From: Rhizobium sp.
Lineage (GTDB): Bacteria > Pseudomonadota > Alphaproteobacteria > Rhizobiales > Rhizobiaceae
Assembly (NCBI GenBank): GCA_027533385.1
Contig: JAPZUE010000038.1
Span: 1-64,000, forward strand
DNA: 64,000 nt
Direction: 5' to 3'
Part shown: one piece after another, positions 1 through 8,860 of the stretch
Layout: every line of letters begins with the position of its first letter
Numbering within the stretch: the stretch's first letter is position 1
Made by a program: the position numbers and the translations under genes
The notes under the pieces: generated by a model
Told to the model about the DNA's origin: nothing
The model's input: the letters and a program-made list of their open reading frames with translations, nothing else
The model's database searches: none

Positions 1-182
1 AGCCGATCCCGGGCTCGATCACCTATGACAACGCCAACGTCCAGCTGGAAAAGGCACCCGCCGGTTCGACCTTCTTCCACACCTTCTCCAATGGTGACGG
101 CCGTGACGTCCGCGAAGTCTACAAGGTCAACGCCGACAAGACCGTGACCCTCGTCAACCGTCAGATCTCCAACGCCTCCTGA
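1..182 (+). CDS. C-terminal part of an unknown protein
   Basis: The window opens inside a gene. The only frame without stops reads from base 3 to a TGA at 180-182 and gives the last 59 residues (ending QISNAS). The piece is rich in Gly, Asn, Asp and Lys, with an alternating polar/hydrophobic pattern that suggests a soluble beta-rich tail. I do not recognise the family. A strong terminator follows 18 bp after the stop, so this is the last gene of its transcript. Confidence 0.6.
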   Translation, partial: PIPGSITYDNANVQLEKAPAGSTFFHTFSNGDGRDVREVYKVNADKTVTLVNRQISNAS

Positions 183-200
183 TTCCAGGGTGCGTGTGGG

Positions 201-231
201 GCCCCGGGGCGCAAGTCCCGGGGCTTTTTTT
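201..231 (+). terminator. Rho-independent terminator
   Basis: A perfect 8-bp GC stem (201-208 with 217-224) and 8-nt loop are followed by seven T residues (225-231). It ends the partial gene on the left and lies between it and the convergent Rrf2 gene. Confidence 0.9.
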
Positions 232-269
232 GTGTCTTGGACCTTCGAAAAACTGCCGTCGGTAACGGC

Positions 270-701
270 TCAGTGCGATGCGTCGTCTGCATCTGCAGCA
301 GCGTCTGCCAGACTGGTCGACAGCAGCACGGCACGCGTCTCGTCGGCCACCTTGGCAAAGACCCGCCGGATCTCGCAATCGGTTTCGCCATCGCAATCCT
401 CGCAACGGCGATAGGCCGTGAGCGACAGGCAGGGCAAGGGTGCAACAGGACCGTCGATCAACCGCAGCACTTCGCCATAGGTGATTTCGCTGGCGGGACG
501 ATGAAGCAGATAGCCGCCCTGCTTGCCGCGCCGGCTTTCCACCATGCCGCCACGCTTCAGATCCAGCATGATCTGCTCAAGGAATTTCTTCGGGATCTTC
601 TGTTTGTCGGCGATATCGGGGATCTGGATCGGCTCGCCCGGCTCAGCCCTGGCAAGAAGCGTCAGCGCTCTCAGCGCATACTTGGCTTTCTGTGTGATCA
701 T
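270..701 (-). CDS. Rrf2-family transcriptional regulator
   Basis: 143 residues, the normal Rrf2 length. The N-terminus (MITQKAKYALRAL) and the winged-helix wing segment RRGKQGGYLL are typical. Residues about 91-110 hold four cysteines (C..C..C....C), the region where Fe-S-binding Rrf2 proteins such as IscR, NsrR and RirA coordinate a cluster. The gene is divergent from cysH, with about 217 bp between the start codons, so a role in controlling sulfate assimilation is likely by position. A CymR/CysR-like or RirA-like sensor role is inference. The Ala/Asp-rich tail after residue 130 looks unstructured. Confidence 0.88.
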   Translation of the reverse strand: MITQKAKYALRALTLLARAEPGEPIQIPDIADKQKIPKKFLEQIMLDLKRGGMVESRRGKQGGYLLHRPASEITYGEVLRLIDGPVAPLPCLSLTAYRRCEDCDGETDCEIRRVFAKVADETRAVLLSTSLADAAADADDASH

Positions 702-918
702 CGATCGTCAATGTCTGCCATGAGCGGCTTCAAATCGTGCCTCGGCCATAGCGCAAATTCCCGCGCCGTGCCACGGGTCATTTCGGTCCTGCGGCACGAA
801 TTGCCGCGATATCTGCATGGGAGAGAGATATTTGCTCTTTCGATGCAACTCGGCGAACGTCGATTTCTGTCCGTCCCGCCGCTCATGCCGGATAATGGCG
901 CCACTGAGCAGGGACCCC

Positions 919-1668
919 ATGATGACTACGAACACATCCGCAGACCTGGCCCGGACGCTGGACCAGCAACTCGCCTCGGCCGACCTCACCGAGCGCCTGC
1001 GCATCGTCGCGGGCCTTGATGGAAGGGCGGTGTTCACGACGTCGCTCGGCATCGAGGATCAGGTGATTACCGCGGCGATCGGACTTGCCAACCTTCCGAT
1101 CGATGTCTCGACGCTGGAGACGGGCCGCCTCTTCAAGGAGACGGTGGCCCTGATCGCCGAGACCGAAGAGCGTTTCGGGATTGCGATCAAGCGCTTCCAT
1201 CCGCGCCAGGACGACATCGATGCCTATGCGGCGAAGTATGGCCTGAACGGCTTTTACGAGAGCGTCGAAGCGCGGCATGCCTGCTGTCATGTGCGCAAGC
1301 TGGTTCCGCTGGCGGAGGCGCTTACCGGTGCCCGCTTCTGGATCACCGGCTTGCGCCGCTCCCAGTCCGGCAACCGCGCGGCCACGCCGTTTGCGGAATA
1401 TGACGCCGAACGCGACCTGATCAAGGTGAACCCGCTCGCCGACTGGTCGATCGAGGACATCAACACTTACGTCGAGGCGGAGAGCGTCCCCACCAATCCG
1501 CTGCACAAGCGCGGCTACCCCTCGATTGGCTGCGAGCCCTGTACGCGCGCGATCAAGCCGGGCGAGCCGGAGCGCGCCGGGCGCTGGTGGTGGGAGAATG
1601 ACGAGAAGCGCGAATGCGGGTTGCACGTGCCGGAGGCGGCAAGTTCCGCGATCCCGACGCCGGCCTGA
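919..1668 (+). CDS. cysH: Assimilatory adenylylsulfate (APS) reductase
   Basis: Reduces APS to sulfite and AMP in cytoplasmic sulfate assimilation. The protein has the two cysteine pairs that bind the [4Fe-4S] cluster of APS-type reductases (ARHACCHVRK and SIGCEPCTR) and the catalytic C-terminal cysteine in KRECGLH. This marks it as APS-specific rather than the cluster-free PAPS form, in line with a downstream CysN without an APS-kinase domain. The open frame extends upstream to 817, but ATG 919 follows a purine-rich AGGGA and gives 249 residues, the usual size. A second ATG follows immediately at 922. It is separated from cysD by a RIME element. Confidence 0.95.
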   Translation: MMTTNTSADLARTLDQQLASADLTERLRIVAGLDGRAVFTTSLGIEDQVITAAIGLANLPIDVSTLETGRLFKETVALIAETEERFGIAIKRFHPRQDDIDAYAAKYGLNGFYESVEARHACCHVRKLVPLAEALTGARFWITGLRRSQSGNRAATPFAEYDAERDLIKVNPLADWSIEDINTYVEAESVPTNPLHKRGYPSIGCEPCTRAIKPGEPERAGRWWWENDEKRECGLHVPEAASSAIPTPA

Positions 1669-1685
1669 GTTGAGACTTTAGAATT

Positions 1686-1830
1686 CACCCCCCTCTGTCA
1701 CTTCGTGACATCTCCCCCACAAGGGGGGAGAGCGGGGCGCCAGCCACCCGCCCCTGCCTGGACCGGGCATTACGGAGCGGATTTCGGTCTCCCCCCGTGT
1801 GGGGGAGATGCCGGCAGGCAGAGGGGGGTG
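1686..1830. repeat. RIME-type palindromic intergenic element
   Basis: A 145-bp imperfect palindrome lies between cysH and cysD. Its outer arms (1686-1697 and 1819-1830) are perfect 12-bp complements, and the inner part has C-rich and G-rich blocks (CTCCCCCACAAGGGGGGAG). This matches the known Rhizobium-specific intergenic mosaic elements. It is non-coding and could fold into a long stem in the cysH-cysD transcript. Confidence 0.8.
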
Positions 1831-1874
1831 CCACGAAATGCCATCGTCGATGGCCATCAAGGCAGACAGAGACC

Positions 1875-2831
1875 ATGCACACACATACATCCGAATTCGA
1901 TCCGCATTCCAAGGATCCCGTCACCAAGCCGCCGCTCGATCCGCATCTGAAGGCGCTCGAGAACGAAGCGATCTATATCTTCCGCGAAGTGGCAGCCGAG
2001 TTTGAAAAGCCGGTGATGCTCTATTCGATCGGAAAGGATTCGTCCGTCCTGCTGCACCTGGCGCGCAAGGCCTTCTTCCCCGGCCGCGTGCCCTTCCCGC
2101 TGCTGCACATCGACACCGGCTGGAAGTTCCCGGAGATGATCGCGTTTCGTGATGCGACGGCCGAGAAGTTCGATCTCGACCTGATCGTGCACACCAATCC
2201 GCGCGGCAAGGAAGAGGGTATCGGCCCCTTCACCCATGGCTCGGCCTATCATACCGATGTGATGAAGACGGAAGCGCTGCGCCAGGCGCTTGACGCCGGC
2301 AAGTATGACGCTGCCTTCGGCGGCGCGCGTCGCGACGAGGAGGCCTCCCGCGCCAAGGAGCGCATCTATTCGTTCCGCACGCCCGACCACAAATGGGATC
2401 CGCGCAACCAGCGCCCGGAACTCTGGAACATCTATAACGGCATGATCCGCCGGGGTGAAAGCGTGCGCGCCTTCCCGCTGTCGAACTGGACCGAAGTCGA
2501 CATCTGGCGCTACATCCAGGCCGAAAACATCGAGCTGCCGCCGCTCTATTATGCGAAGAAGCAGAAATATGTGGAGCGCGACGGCATGCTGATGTGGGCC
2601 GAAGACCCGCGCTTCGAGGCCTTGCCCGGCGAACAGATCCAGGAAGGCATGCTGCGCTTCCGCACCCTCGGCTGCTGGCCGCTGACCGGCGGCATCCGCT
2701 CCAATGCGACCACCCTCGACGAGGTGATCGCCGAACTCGAAATCGCCACCGTCTCCGAACGCCAGGGCCGCGCCATCGACCGCGACCAGGCCGGATCGAT
2801 GGAAAAGAAGAAGCGCGAAGGATATTTCTGA
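1875..2831 (+). CDS. cysD: Sulfate adenylyltransferase subunit 2
   Basis: Catalytic subunit of ATP sulfurylase, which makes APS from sulfate and ATP with CysN. The PP-loop signature [13 protein letters not shown] is near residue 54, followed by conserved [11 protein letters not shown] and [20 protein letters not shown] segments. The C-terminus ends in EKKKREGYF, the normal CysD end. The frame is open from 1797, but the upstream codons read through the RIME element, so ATG 1875 is chosen (318 residues). One base separates its stop from the cysN start, so the pair is translationally coupled. Confidence 0.96.
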   Translation: MHTHTSEFDPHSKDPVTKPPLDPHLKALENEAIYIFREVAAEFEKPVMLYSIGKDSSVLLHLARKAFFPGRVPFPLLHIDTGWKFPEMIAFRDATAEKFDLDLIVHTNPRGKEEGIGPFTHGSAYHTDVMKTEALRQALDAGKYDAAFGGARRDEEASRAKERIYSFRTPDHKWDPRNQRPELWNIYNGMIRRGESVRAFPLSNWTEVDIWRYIQAENIELPPLYYAKKQKYVERDGMLMWAEDPRFEALPGEQIQEGMLRFRTLGCWPLTGGIRSNATTLDEVIAELEIATVSERQGRAIDRDQAGSMEKKKREGYF

Positions 2832-2832
2832 G

Positions 2833-4311
2833 ATGACCGCAGCTGCCAATACCGCCCTCGCCACCGAGGCAACCCAGACCGAAGCCGCACCCGTCATCCG
2901 CGACTCGCGTCCCCTTCGCCTGATCACCTGCGGCTCCGTCGATGACGGCAAGTCGACGCTGATCGGTCGCCTGCTTTGGGATACCAAGGCTGTCAAGGAA
3001 GATCAGGCGGCAACGTTGCGCCGTGATTCCGGTCAGCAGAACGACCTCGGCCTGCCCGATTTCGCCCTGCTGCTCGACGGCCTGCAGGCGGAGCGCGAAC
3101 AGGGCATCACCATCGATGTCGCCTATCGCTATTTCGCCACCGATCGCCGCTCCTTCATCGTTGCCGACACCCCCGGCCATGAGCAATATACCCGCAACAT
3201 GGCGACCGGTGCCTCGACGGCGGATCTGGCGATCCTGCTCGTCGACGCCCGCGCCGGCCTGCTGGAGCAGACCCGTCGCCATGCGACCATCGCCTCGCTG
3301 ATGGGCATCAAGCAGTTCGTGCTGGCGGTGAACAAGTTCGACCTCGTCTCCTACGACAAGGCGGTGTTCGACCAGATCAGCACCGAGTTCAAGGCACTCG
3401 CTCTGACGCTTGGCGTGCGCCAGGTGACCGCGATCCCGATGTCGGCGCTGAAGGGCGAAAACGTCGTCTATTCCGGTCGTTCGGTGATCCCGTGGTATGA
3501 AGGCCCGACGCTGGTCGAGACGCTGGAACTTGCCACCCTGCGCTCCGGCCAGTCGACCGGTTTCCGCCTGCCCGTCCAGCGCGTCTCGCGTCCGGGCGAA
3601 AGTTTTCGCGGTTATCAGGGCACGGTGGCCGGCGGTGCGGTGAAGCCCGGCGACAGCGTCGCCATCCTGCCCTCCGGTCAGGTGGCCAACGTCAAGCAGA
3701 TCGTCACCTTCGACCTGGTGCGCAATGCGGCTGTCGCGGGTGATGCGATCACGCTGGTGCTCGACCGTCAGGTAGATGTCGCGCGCGGCGACATGATCGT
3801 CTCGCTCGACGCCCAGCCGCAGACGGGCCTTGCCTTCGATGCGCAGATCGTCGCGCTTCAGCCGGATGGCATCGTGCCCGGCAAGCGCTACTGGCTGAAG
3901 GCCGGTTCGCGTCGCCAGCGCGTGCAGGTGCAGCCGGTGCAGCAGCTGGATCTCAAGTCCGGCAAGTGGCAGGCAGCCGAGATGCTGCAGATGAACGCGA
4001 TCGGCAAGGTGCATCTCGCCTTCGACGAGACCGCGATCTTCGACCCCTATGAGCAGAATCGCGGCACCGGCGCCTTCATCCTGATCGATCCGGACACCAA
4101 CAACACGGTGGCCGGCGGCATGATATCAGCCAAGCGCTCGGAACTCGGCGGGCTGAACGCTCATGACGGCCGTGTGATCCTGTCGCTGCCGGCGGATCTT
4201 GCCGAGCAGCTTCTGGCAACCGAACTCTTGGCCAGCCGCCGCGACGAAGTGGAAACCCGCCGCCTGACCACGGCTGCCGCCCGCCAGCTGCTGGATGACA
4301 TCGACGGCTGA
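2833..4311 (+). CDS. cysN: Sulfate adenylyltransferase subunit 1 (GTPase)
   Basis: GTPase subunit that drives APS synthesis with CysD. G1 is GSVDDGKSTLIGRLL (residues about 36-50), G3 is DTPGHEQY and G4 is NKFD, followed by EF-Tu-like beta-barrel domains. At 492 residues it is the stand-alone form and lacks the C-terminal APS kinase (CysC) found in some rhizobial CysNC proteins. That fits the APS-specific reductase upstream. Last gene of the cys cluster; a terminator follows. Confidence 0.96.
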   Translation: MTAAANTALATEATQTEAAPVIRDSRPLRLITCGSVDDGKSTLIGRLLWDTKAVKEDQAATLRRDSGQQNDLGLPDFALLLDGLQAEREQGITIDVAYRYFATDRRSFIVADTPGHEQYTRNMATGASTADLAILLVDARAGLLEQTRRHATIASLMGIKQFVLAVNKFDLVSYDKAVFDQISTEFKALALTLGVRQVTAIPMSALKGENVVYSGRSVIPWYEGPTLVETLELATLRSGQSTGFRLPVQRVSRPGESFRGYQGTVAGGAVKPGDSVAILPSGQVANVKQIVTFDLVRNAAVAGDAITLVLDRQVDVARGDMIVSLDAQPQTGLAFDAQIVALQPDGIVPGKRYWLKAGSRRQRVQVQPVQQLDLKSGKWQAAEMLQMNAIGKVHLAFDETAIFDPYEQNRGTGAFILIDPDTNNTVAGGMISAKRSELGGLNAHDGRVILSLPADLAEQLLATELLASRRDEVETRRLTTAAARQLLDDIDG

Positions 4312-4356
4312 GGCTGAAGATCGACGATCTCGTCTTTGCACGCACCCATCGATGGC

Positions 4357-4385
4357 ACGGCCCGCCTTTGCGCGGGCCGTTTCAT
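4357..4385 (+). terminator. Rho-independent terminator after cysN
   Basis: A 9-bp GC-rich stem (4357-4365 with 4372-4380) is followed by a T-rich run. It closes the cysDN transcript. Confidence 0.88.
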
Positions 4386-4527
4386 TTTTGGTGATTGCTC
4401 ACCAGGGCACCCCGAAGCACCGGTTCAATTGTCCGACATCGGACGCGATTAAGGGGCAAGAGCATTGACGCCGCGTCGGTTTTATCAGTCAATGCTGTTT
4501 TGCGACGCAGTATTGTTCGGAGGCCGA

Positions 4528-5436
4528 ATGCGCGGGAACGAGAGCACTGAGGGAACGCGACTGAAGGGCCTTTCGGAGGTGGTCGCTGCCACGGGACTAT
4601 CCAAGCTCGTGCTGCATGCCTGGGAACGCCGATACGGGATCGTGCCGGTCGAGCGGACGGCCACCGGACGACGCTTCTACGATAGCCAACAGGTCGAGCG
4701 CCTGCGTTTGCTGAAGATCTGCAGCGATGGCGGGCACCGGATCGGAACGCTGGTGTCGCTGCCGGACAGTAGCCTGCAGCGCATGGCAGACGACTTCGCC
4801 GCCACCAGGGCGCTGGACGATATCCTGGCCGCCGTCGAGACGCTGGACGGGGATCAACTGCATGCGTTGCTGAAGGCGCGGGCCGATACCGAAACGCCCG
4901 AGGCCTTTGTCCAAAAGACGGCCCTGCCGCTGCTGCGGGAGGTGGGTCTTCGCTGGGCGAACGGCACGGTGACGATTGCGGCGGAGCATATGGCGACGGC
5001 ACAGGTGAAACGTATCCTGGGCGGCCTCTTCGATCGCTACCCGCCGCCCGCCTCGTCTGCGCCACGTCTGGTGGCGACGACCCCAGAGCGGGAAGAGCAT
5101 GATGTCGGCGCGCTGATCGTGACGCTGCTTGCCCGGGTGCGAGGATGGAACGCCCTGTTTCTCGGCGCCAACCTGCCGGCCGAGGAGATCGTTGGAGCGG
5201 CACACCGCCGCGGCGTCAGCCATGTCTGCCTGAGCGGGCTCACCGGGCGGCCTTCGAGCCTCGAACGACAATTGCGGACGTTGCGGTCGGCCCTGTCGCC
5301 CGCCATCGAAATCTGGGTCGGCGGGCGGGCTTATGCTGCCGTACCGACCATGGCCGGCGTCACCTATTTCGACACTCTCGACGCCTTCCTGGAGGCGCTG
5401 CAGGATCACAACGACAGGCTCCCGGTGGCGGTCTGA
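4528..5436 (+). CDS. MerR-family regulator with B12-binding domain
   Basis: 302 residues. An N-terminal MerR winged helix (GLSEVVAATGLSKLVLHAWERRYG) is followed by a helical cap with AEHMAT and a Rossmann-like cobalamin domain containing EREEHDVGA, the E-x-H-x-x-G form of the B12 motif used by CarH/LitR-type proteins. Such proteins repress promoters until adenosylcobalamin is lost or photolysed, so light or B12 sensing is likely but inferred. ATG 4528 is preceded by GGAGG at 4519-4523; upstream TTG and ATG starts lack this. No obvious target operon is adjacent. Confidence 0.88.
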   Translation: MRGNESTEGTRLKGLSEVVAATGLSKLVLHAWERRYGIVPVERTATGRRFYDSQQVERLRLLKICSDGGHRIGTLVSLPDSSLQRMADDFAATRALDDILAAVETLDGDQLHALLKARADTETPEAFVQKTALPLLREVGLRWANGTVTIAAEHMATAQVKRILGGLFDRYPPPASSAPRLVATTPEREEHDVGALIVTLLARVRGWNALFLGANLPAEEIVGAAHRRGVSHVCLSGLTGRPSSLERQLRTLRSALSPAIEIWVGGRAYAAVPTMAGVTYFDTLDAFLEALQDHNDRLPVAV

Positions 5437-5474
5437 GCCCTCGGCCAAGAAACGTGCTTCAATGGTCTTGCGGC

Positions 5475-5498
5475 GGCGACGCCTGACGAGACGTCGCC
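5475..5498. terminator. Possible bidirectional hairpin between convergent genes
   Basis: A 7-bp inverted repeat (5475-5481 with 5492-5498) sits between the convergent MerR-like and LacI-like genes. It has no T run on either side, so intrinsic termination is uncertain. Confidence 0.35.
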
Positions 5499-5519
5499 TC
5501 GAAAGCGGCGGGCCCGGTG

Positions 5520-6560
5520 TCACGTTTGGCGGGCGGTGGAGCCGCGCGCGACGAGCTGGTAGCCGAGATCGACGATCTTGGCCGGGTAGGTCCCGGAGCC
5601 GGATGCGCGGATGATCATGTCGACGGCCCGGTAGCCTATCTCGTAACGCGGAACGCGGATGGACGTGATCGAGGGAAAGGCGAAACCGGCATATTCGAGA
5701 TCGTTGAACCCGCAAATGCCGAAATCCGTGGGGACAGCCAGCCCGCGCCTCTGACACTCAAACAATGCGCCCAGCGCCACATCATCATTGTGGCAGAAGG
5801 CAGCGTCGGCATCCGGTGCTTCGGTCACGAGCCGATCCAGGAGATGACTGCCAAGACCAACGCTGCTGCTGCTGTCGACCGAAAGAACGAGGGCCGGATC
5901 AAAAAGCCCCGCAGCCTCCAGCACTGCCTTGAAGCCTTCGAGACGACGCCGGGCGCGAAGATCCCAGGCGCCGCCCAGCATGGCAATGCGCCTGTAGCCC
6001 TTTTCGATCAGATGGCGTGTGGCCGTTTCGGCTGCCAGCCGATGGTCTATGCCGATGGCCATATCCGTCGGCTGGCGGCTGATGTCCATGATCTCGACCA
6101 CAGGACACGGGGCGCGGCGCAGCAGATCTTCGATGGCGGGATCGCCGGTCTGACCGACATGGATGAGGCCCGCAGGGTTCTGGGACATGAAGAAGCGCAG
6201 CTGCCGCAACTGGTCCTCGGTATCGCTGTCAGAACTCGCATATTGAATGCGAAGGTCGGACGGTCGAACACGGTCCTCGATGCCACGGATGAGCGCGAGA
6301 AAGGCATGGGTGGTCAGTCCGGGAGACAGAACACCGACAAGACCACTGTTCTTGCTGGCCAGGGCCCGAGCGGCAAGATCCGGTACATAGCCCATCTCCT
6401 CAACCACCTTGAGGATCGCATCCCGCAATTGCGGCGAAACCTTATCGGGCTCGCGCAGGGCGCGGGACACCGTGATTGCGCTGACACCTGCCTTCTGCGC
6501 GACATCCGACAGAGTGACTTTGTCCTGGCGCTGACGGCGCCTTCTCATCCCTTGAACCAT
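5520..6560 (-). CDS. LacI/GntR-type transcriptional regulator
   Basis: 346 residues from ATG 6560; TTG and GTG codons lie 6-9 bp further upstream. The LacI helix-turn-helix (TLSDVAQKAGVSAITVSRAL) and hinge helix (ALASKNSGLVGVL) are followed by a periplasmic-binding-protein-like effector domain. The sequence most resembles gluconate-type repressors of the family, but the effector is not determined here. No sugar operon lies next to it; the tRNA-Pro island insertion lies about 280 bp upstream of its start and may have cut it off from former neighbours. The 6561-6840 upstream stretch holds only its presumed promoter. Confidence 0.9.
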   Translation of the reverse strand: MVQGMRRRRQRQDKVTLSDVAQKAGVSAITVSRALREPDKVSPQLRDAILKVVEEMGYVPDLAARALASKNSGLVGVLSPGLTTHAFLALIRGIEDRVRPSDLRIQYASSDSDTEDQLRQLRFFMSQNPAGLIHVGQTGDPAIEDLLRRAPCPVVEIMDISRQPTDMAIGIDHRLAAETATRHLIEKGYRRIAMLGGAWDLRARRRLEGFKAVLEAAGLFDPALVLSVDSSSSVGLGSHLLDRLVTEAPDADAAFCHNDDVALGALFECQRRGLAVPTDFGICGFNDLEYAGFAFPSITSIRVPRYEIGYRAVDMIIRASGSGTYPAKIVDLGYQLVARGSTARQT

Positions 6561-6840
6561 GCTCACCAAACCGCATCAATTACAATCATTGGTGGCATAC
6601 ACGAAAACGGTGCGTGACATCGCACAACACTGAATACAATTCTAATTAGCCTAATCTACCTTGATCAGCAACGACTTGGGAAGGCATTTATCGGATTCCG
6701 GGAAAAAACGTCGATGCGTATTTGCTACCACTGTTTGTAGTGACTACGACTCCATGCGACGCAGCATGGCAAAGCATCAGCGGCCGTGGGCACGGCATCA
6801 GGATGCAAATCTCAGGGAATTCGGGGATTGTTCGGGATAA

Positions 6841-6891
6841 TCAGCTGGTCGGAGTGGAGTGATTCGAACACTCGACCCCCACGTCCCGAAC
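6841..6891 (-). repeat. attL: 3' tRNA-Pro remnant
   Basis: This 51-bp exact copy of 52661-52711 includes the CCA end, T arm and anticodon-loop half of tRNA-Pro(CGG), but no 5' half. Identity stops at both edges (6840 and 6892). It is the displaced original 3' end of the tRNA gene after island integration. Confidence 0.93.
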
Positions 6892-6908
6892 TTTGTCGCC
6901 ATCCCCAG

Positions 6909-8249
6909 CTACGCTGCCTTTTTCCTTGGTTTCTGGGAGTTTTTGGACATCTTGAGCGCCGTTAATTTAGGCTCATTCACGTTCATTCTCCCGGTATCTC
7001 CCGGTGTGTTTTTGTCGTAACGGAACTCTTCACCGCCGTCATCCCGCTTCTTCGTTTTTCCAATGCCTCCACCAGTAATTGCAGCGTCAATGCCTGTTTG
7101 ATGACTAGTGCGGTGGTGACCGTAAACACGGTCGAGCATCTCCATAGACATGCCTAAGAAGCCAGCGATGTCGTGAATGGAAAGCTCCGAGCGCTTCATC
7201 AGCCATGTAGCTGCAGTGTGCCTGAAAGAATGAGGAACAACATCCTTATCCGGAACGCACTGTTTCATGAGCTTGCCGAGCGCCTTGCTCTTAGTGATTG
7301 GTTGCCCGTTATATTCAATCGGGTAACGCCGCCCAAGCCGATACCATCTACGCATGTGCCGAAGCAGGCGCAGGGGAATGCGAATGCTGGGAGCCTGCTT
7401 GTTCTTTGGAACGTCTTCGCCAGGAGCAGCTCGGTGATAGACCCCCTCTTCCAGATCAATCCATGGACGACCTTTCTGGCGAGTGAATGAAGCCGTGAAC
7501 ATTCTGCTGGATCGTGTGCCCGTATAGGTCGCCATGATGATATAGGCCATCAGATGGCGTCGCGGACGGCGTGTCGTACGCACCTGCTCCCCTGCTTTAC
7601 CGGTGTTTTTCGACTTTTCTGCGTTGTGAGTGTACACGCCATACTTCAGGCACTCACGCAACATCCGTGCAATATCGCTGCGATCCAAGATATCGCTCCG
7701 AGGTTTTGCCTTAGGCGGCATATGGACCTTCGATACGGATGTGATGATGTCATCTTCTAGCGCCACCGCTAACGCACGGCGGAGATATTCGAGGCGGTTT
7801 CGAGCTGCATTCAGTGTCGAGCATGCCTTCCAGTATTTCTGACAGTTAACTCGATTAACGTCGGCTACGGTTTTATCGCCCCACCACTCGATCAGGTCAT
7901 GCACATACTTAAGGACTTCATCCGGTCGCGAATATGCCTTTTTACCGTCACCCGGCTCGGTCGTAAGCTTCACGTCCATGAAGTGCGAAAGCACGTCAGC
8001 CAGGGGCACTTCGTGGTTTTTGCGATCACGCTGAATCGGTTCTTCGGAGACGTGATCGATCAGCCACTGCGCATAGTATTTTTGAGCTTCTGCACCTTCG
8101 CTAGCGCCAAAGCCTGTGCGCTTAGTTTTCTGGCGTCTAGCTCCCTCGTCAAAATATTTGATGGCCCAGACTGGCTTCTCGATGGAGCCGTTTTTGTTTT
8201 TGTACTCTGGAAGGAGTTCGAGGGCTGGGGCACTTCTTGGTCTCGGCAT
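6909..8249 (-). CDS. Tyrosine-type site-specific integrase
   Basis: 446 residues. The C-terminal catalytic domain shows the first Arg in YTGTRSSRMF, the H-x-x-R box in VPHSFRHTAATWLM and the nucleophile Tyr in LDRVYGHH, preceded by LGMSMEM. A SAM-like core-binding domain occupies about residues 80-200. It lies next to attL and points into it, so it is the island integrase acting at the tRNA-Pro anticodon loop. Its first 190 bp overlap the upstream gene in another frame, suggesting coupled expression. The tail is Lys-rich (KKAA). Confidence 0.95.
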   Translation of the reverse strand: MPRPRSAPALELLPEYKNKNGSIEKPVWAIKYFDEGARRQKTKRTGFGASEGAEAQKYYAQWLIDHVSEEPIQRDRKNHEVPLADVLSHFMDVKLTTEPGDGKKAYSRPDEVLKYVHDLIEWWGDKTVADVNRVNCQKYWKACSTLNAARNRLEYLRRALAVALEDDIITSVSKVHMPPKAKPRSDILDRSDIARMLRECLKYGVYTHNAEKSKNTGKAGEQVRTTRRPRRHLMAYIIMATYTGTRSSRMFTASFTRQKGRPWIDLEEGVYHRAAPGEDVPKNKQAPSIRIPLRLLRHMRRWYRLGRRYPIEYNGQPITKSKALGKLMKQCVPDKDVVPHSFRHTAATWLMKRSELSIHDIAGFLGMSMEMLDRVYGHHRTSHQTGIDAAITGGGIGKTKKRDDGGEEFRYDKNTPGDTGRMNVNEPKLTALKMSKNSQKPRKKAA

Positions 8250-8599
8250 TCAATCCATTCCTTTATGGTTCTGCGGGATACAAAATGATTTTTGTTGAAA
8301 GGCGGGACGCGCCTTAAACGTCCAGCTTTCATCTCATCTCGAAGAGTTGACACTGCGAGGTTTGCGGCTTGAACGTTGTTTCCATTCGCGAGCAACATGC
8401 CGCCCAATTCCGGGAGACAAACTGCCTCGAACAACGTGAGCGCCTCATCCATGGGAGGATCGCGAATTTCCATCTGATGACGGTATTCGTCGAGCTGTGA
8501 CGCTAGCAAAATGTGACTTGCATCCAGGTCCGAAAGGGACCGCTTGATGCTCTTTTCGAGATCGGCGACATCATTAAAAAGGCTACTCAAGTCTTCCAT
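8060..8599 (-). CDS. Putative excisionase-like protein overlapping integrase
   Basis: 179 residues. The N-terminal half is helical and acidic. Around residues 100-115 the motif FVSRRTIKEWIECRD resembles the winged-helix recognition segment of excisionase/MerR-like proteins. The C-terminal 60 residues are Ser/Lys/Thr-rich and encoded within the integrase start region, a 190-bp overlap in a different frame. Position directly upstream of int supports a recombination-directionality or regulatory role; this is inference. The C-terminal overlap could instead mean that a shorter product is used. Confidence 0.62.
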   Translation of the reverse strand: MEDLSSLFNDVADLEKSIKRSLSDLDASHILLASQLDEYRHQMEIRDPPMDEALTLFEAVCLPELGGMLLANGNNVQAANLAVSTLRDEMKAGRLRRVPPFNKNHFVSRRTIKEWIECRDQEVPQPSNSFQSTKTKTAPSRSQSGPSNILTRELDARKLSAQALALAKVQKLKNTMRSG

Positions 8600-8691
8600 A
8601 AACTCTAAATCCGGTTACGAGCCAGAGATTTAGTTCATCGCCCAAGGCCATGCTAGACCGTTGATCCAGAAAGCAAAATCCATCCAGATTT

Positions 8692-8738
8692 ATGTTACTA
8701 TTTTCCCCACTTTTGTGGTTTGGGGAAAATAGTAACAT
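8692..8738. repeat. 18-bp perfect inverted repeat
   Basis: Arms 8692-8709 and 8721-8738 are exact complements around an 11-nt loop. The arms are AT-rich with a CCCC/GGGG core next to the loop. It lies in the 261-bp gene-free stretch between the excisionase-like gene (start 8599) and the leftward gene ending at 8861. It could be a terminator for that gene, although no T run follows, or a protein-binding or transfer-type site. Confidence 0.8.
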
Positions 8739-8860
8739 TAGCCATCACTAACAGACGAGACATTCCTCACGACAAAACAATGCTTTGCTAATTTTAATAA
8801 ACTTTCGGTCAGGATTTCCCGCGAAACGGGAATAGGAATAGCTTTCTACGCGCCGCCTAA

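Noticed and set aside
1856..2996. 379-codon open frame antisense to cysD
   Set aside because: Shadow of cysD; no protein-like features.
2230..4014. 594-codon open frame antisense to cysN
   Set aside because: Shadow of a high-G+C gene on the opposite strand; composition is Arg/His/Gly-rich with no domain, and cysN is unmistakable.
5517..6617. 366-codon open frame antisense to the LacI regulator
   Set aside because: No ribosome site or domain; the minus-strand LacI protein is complete.
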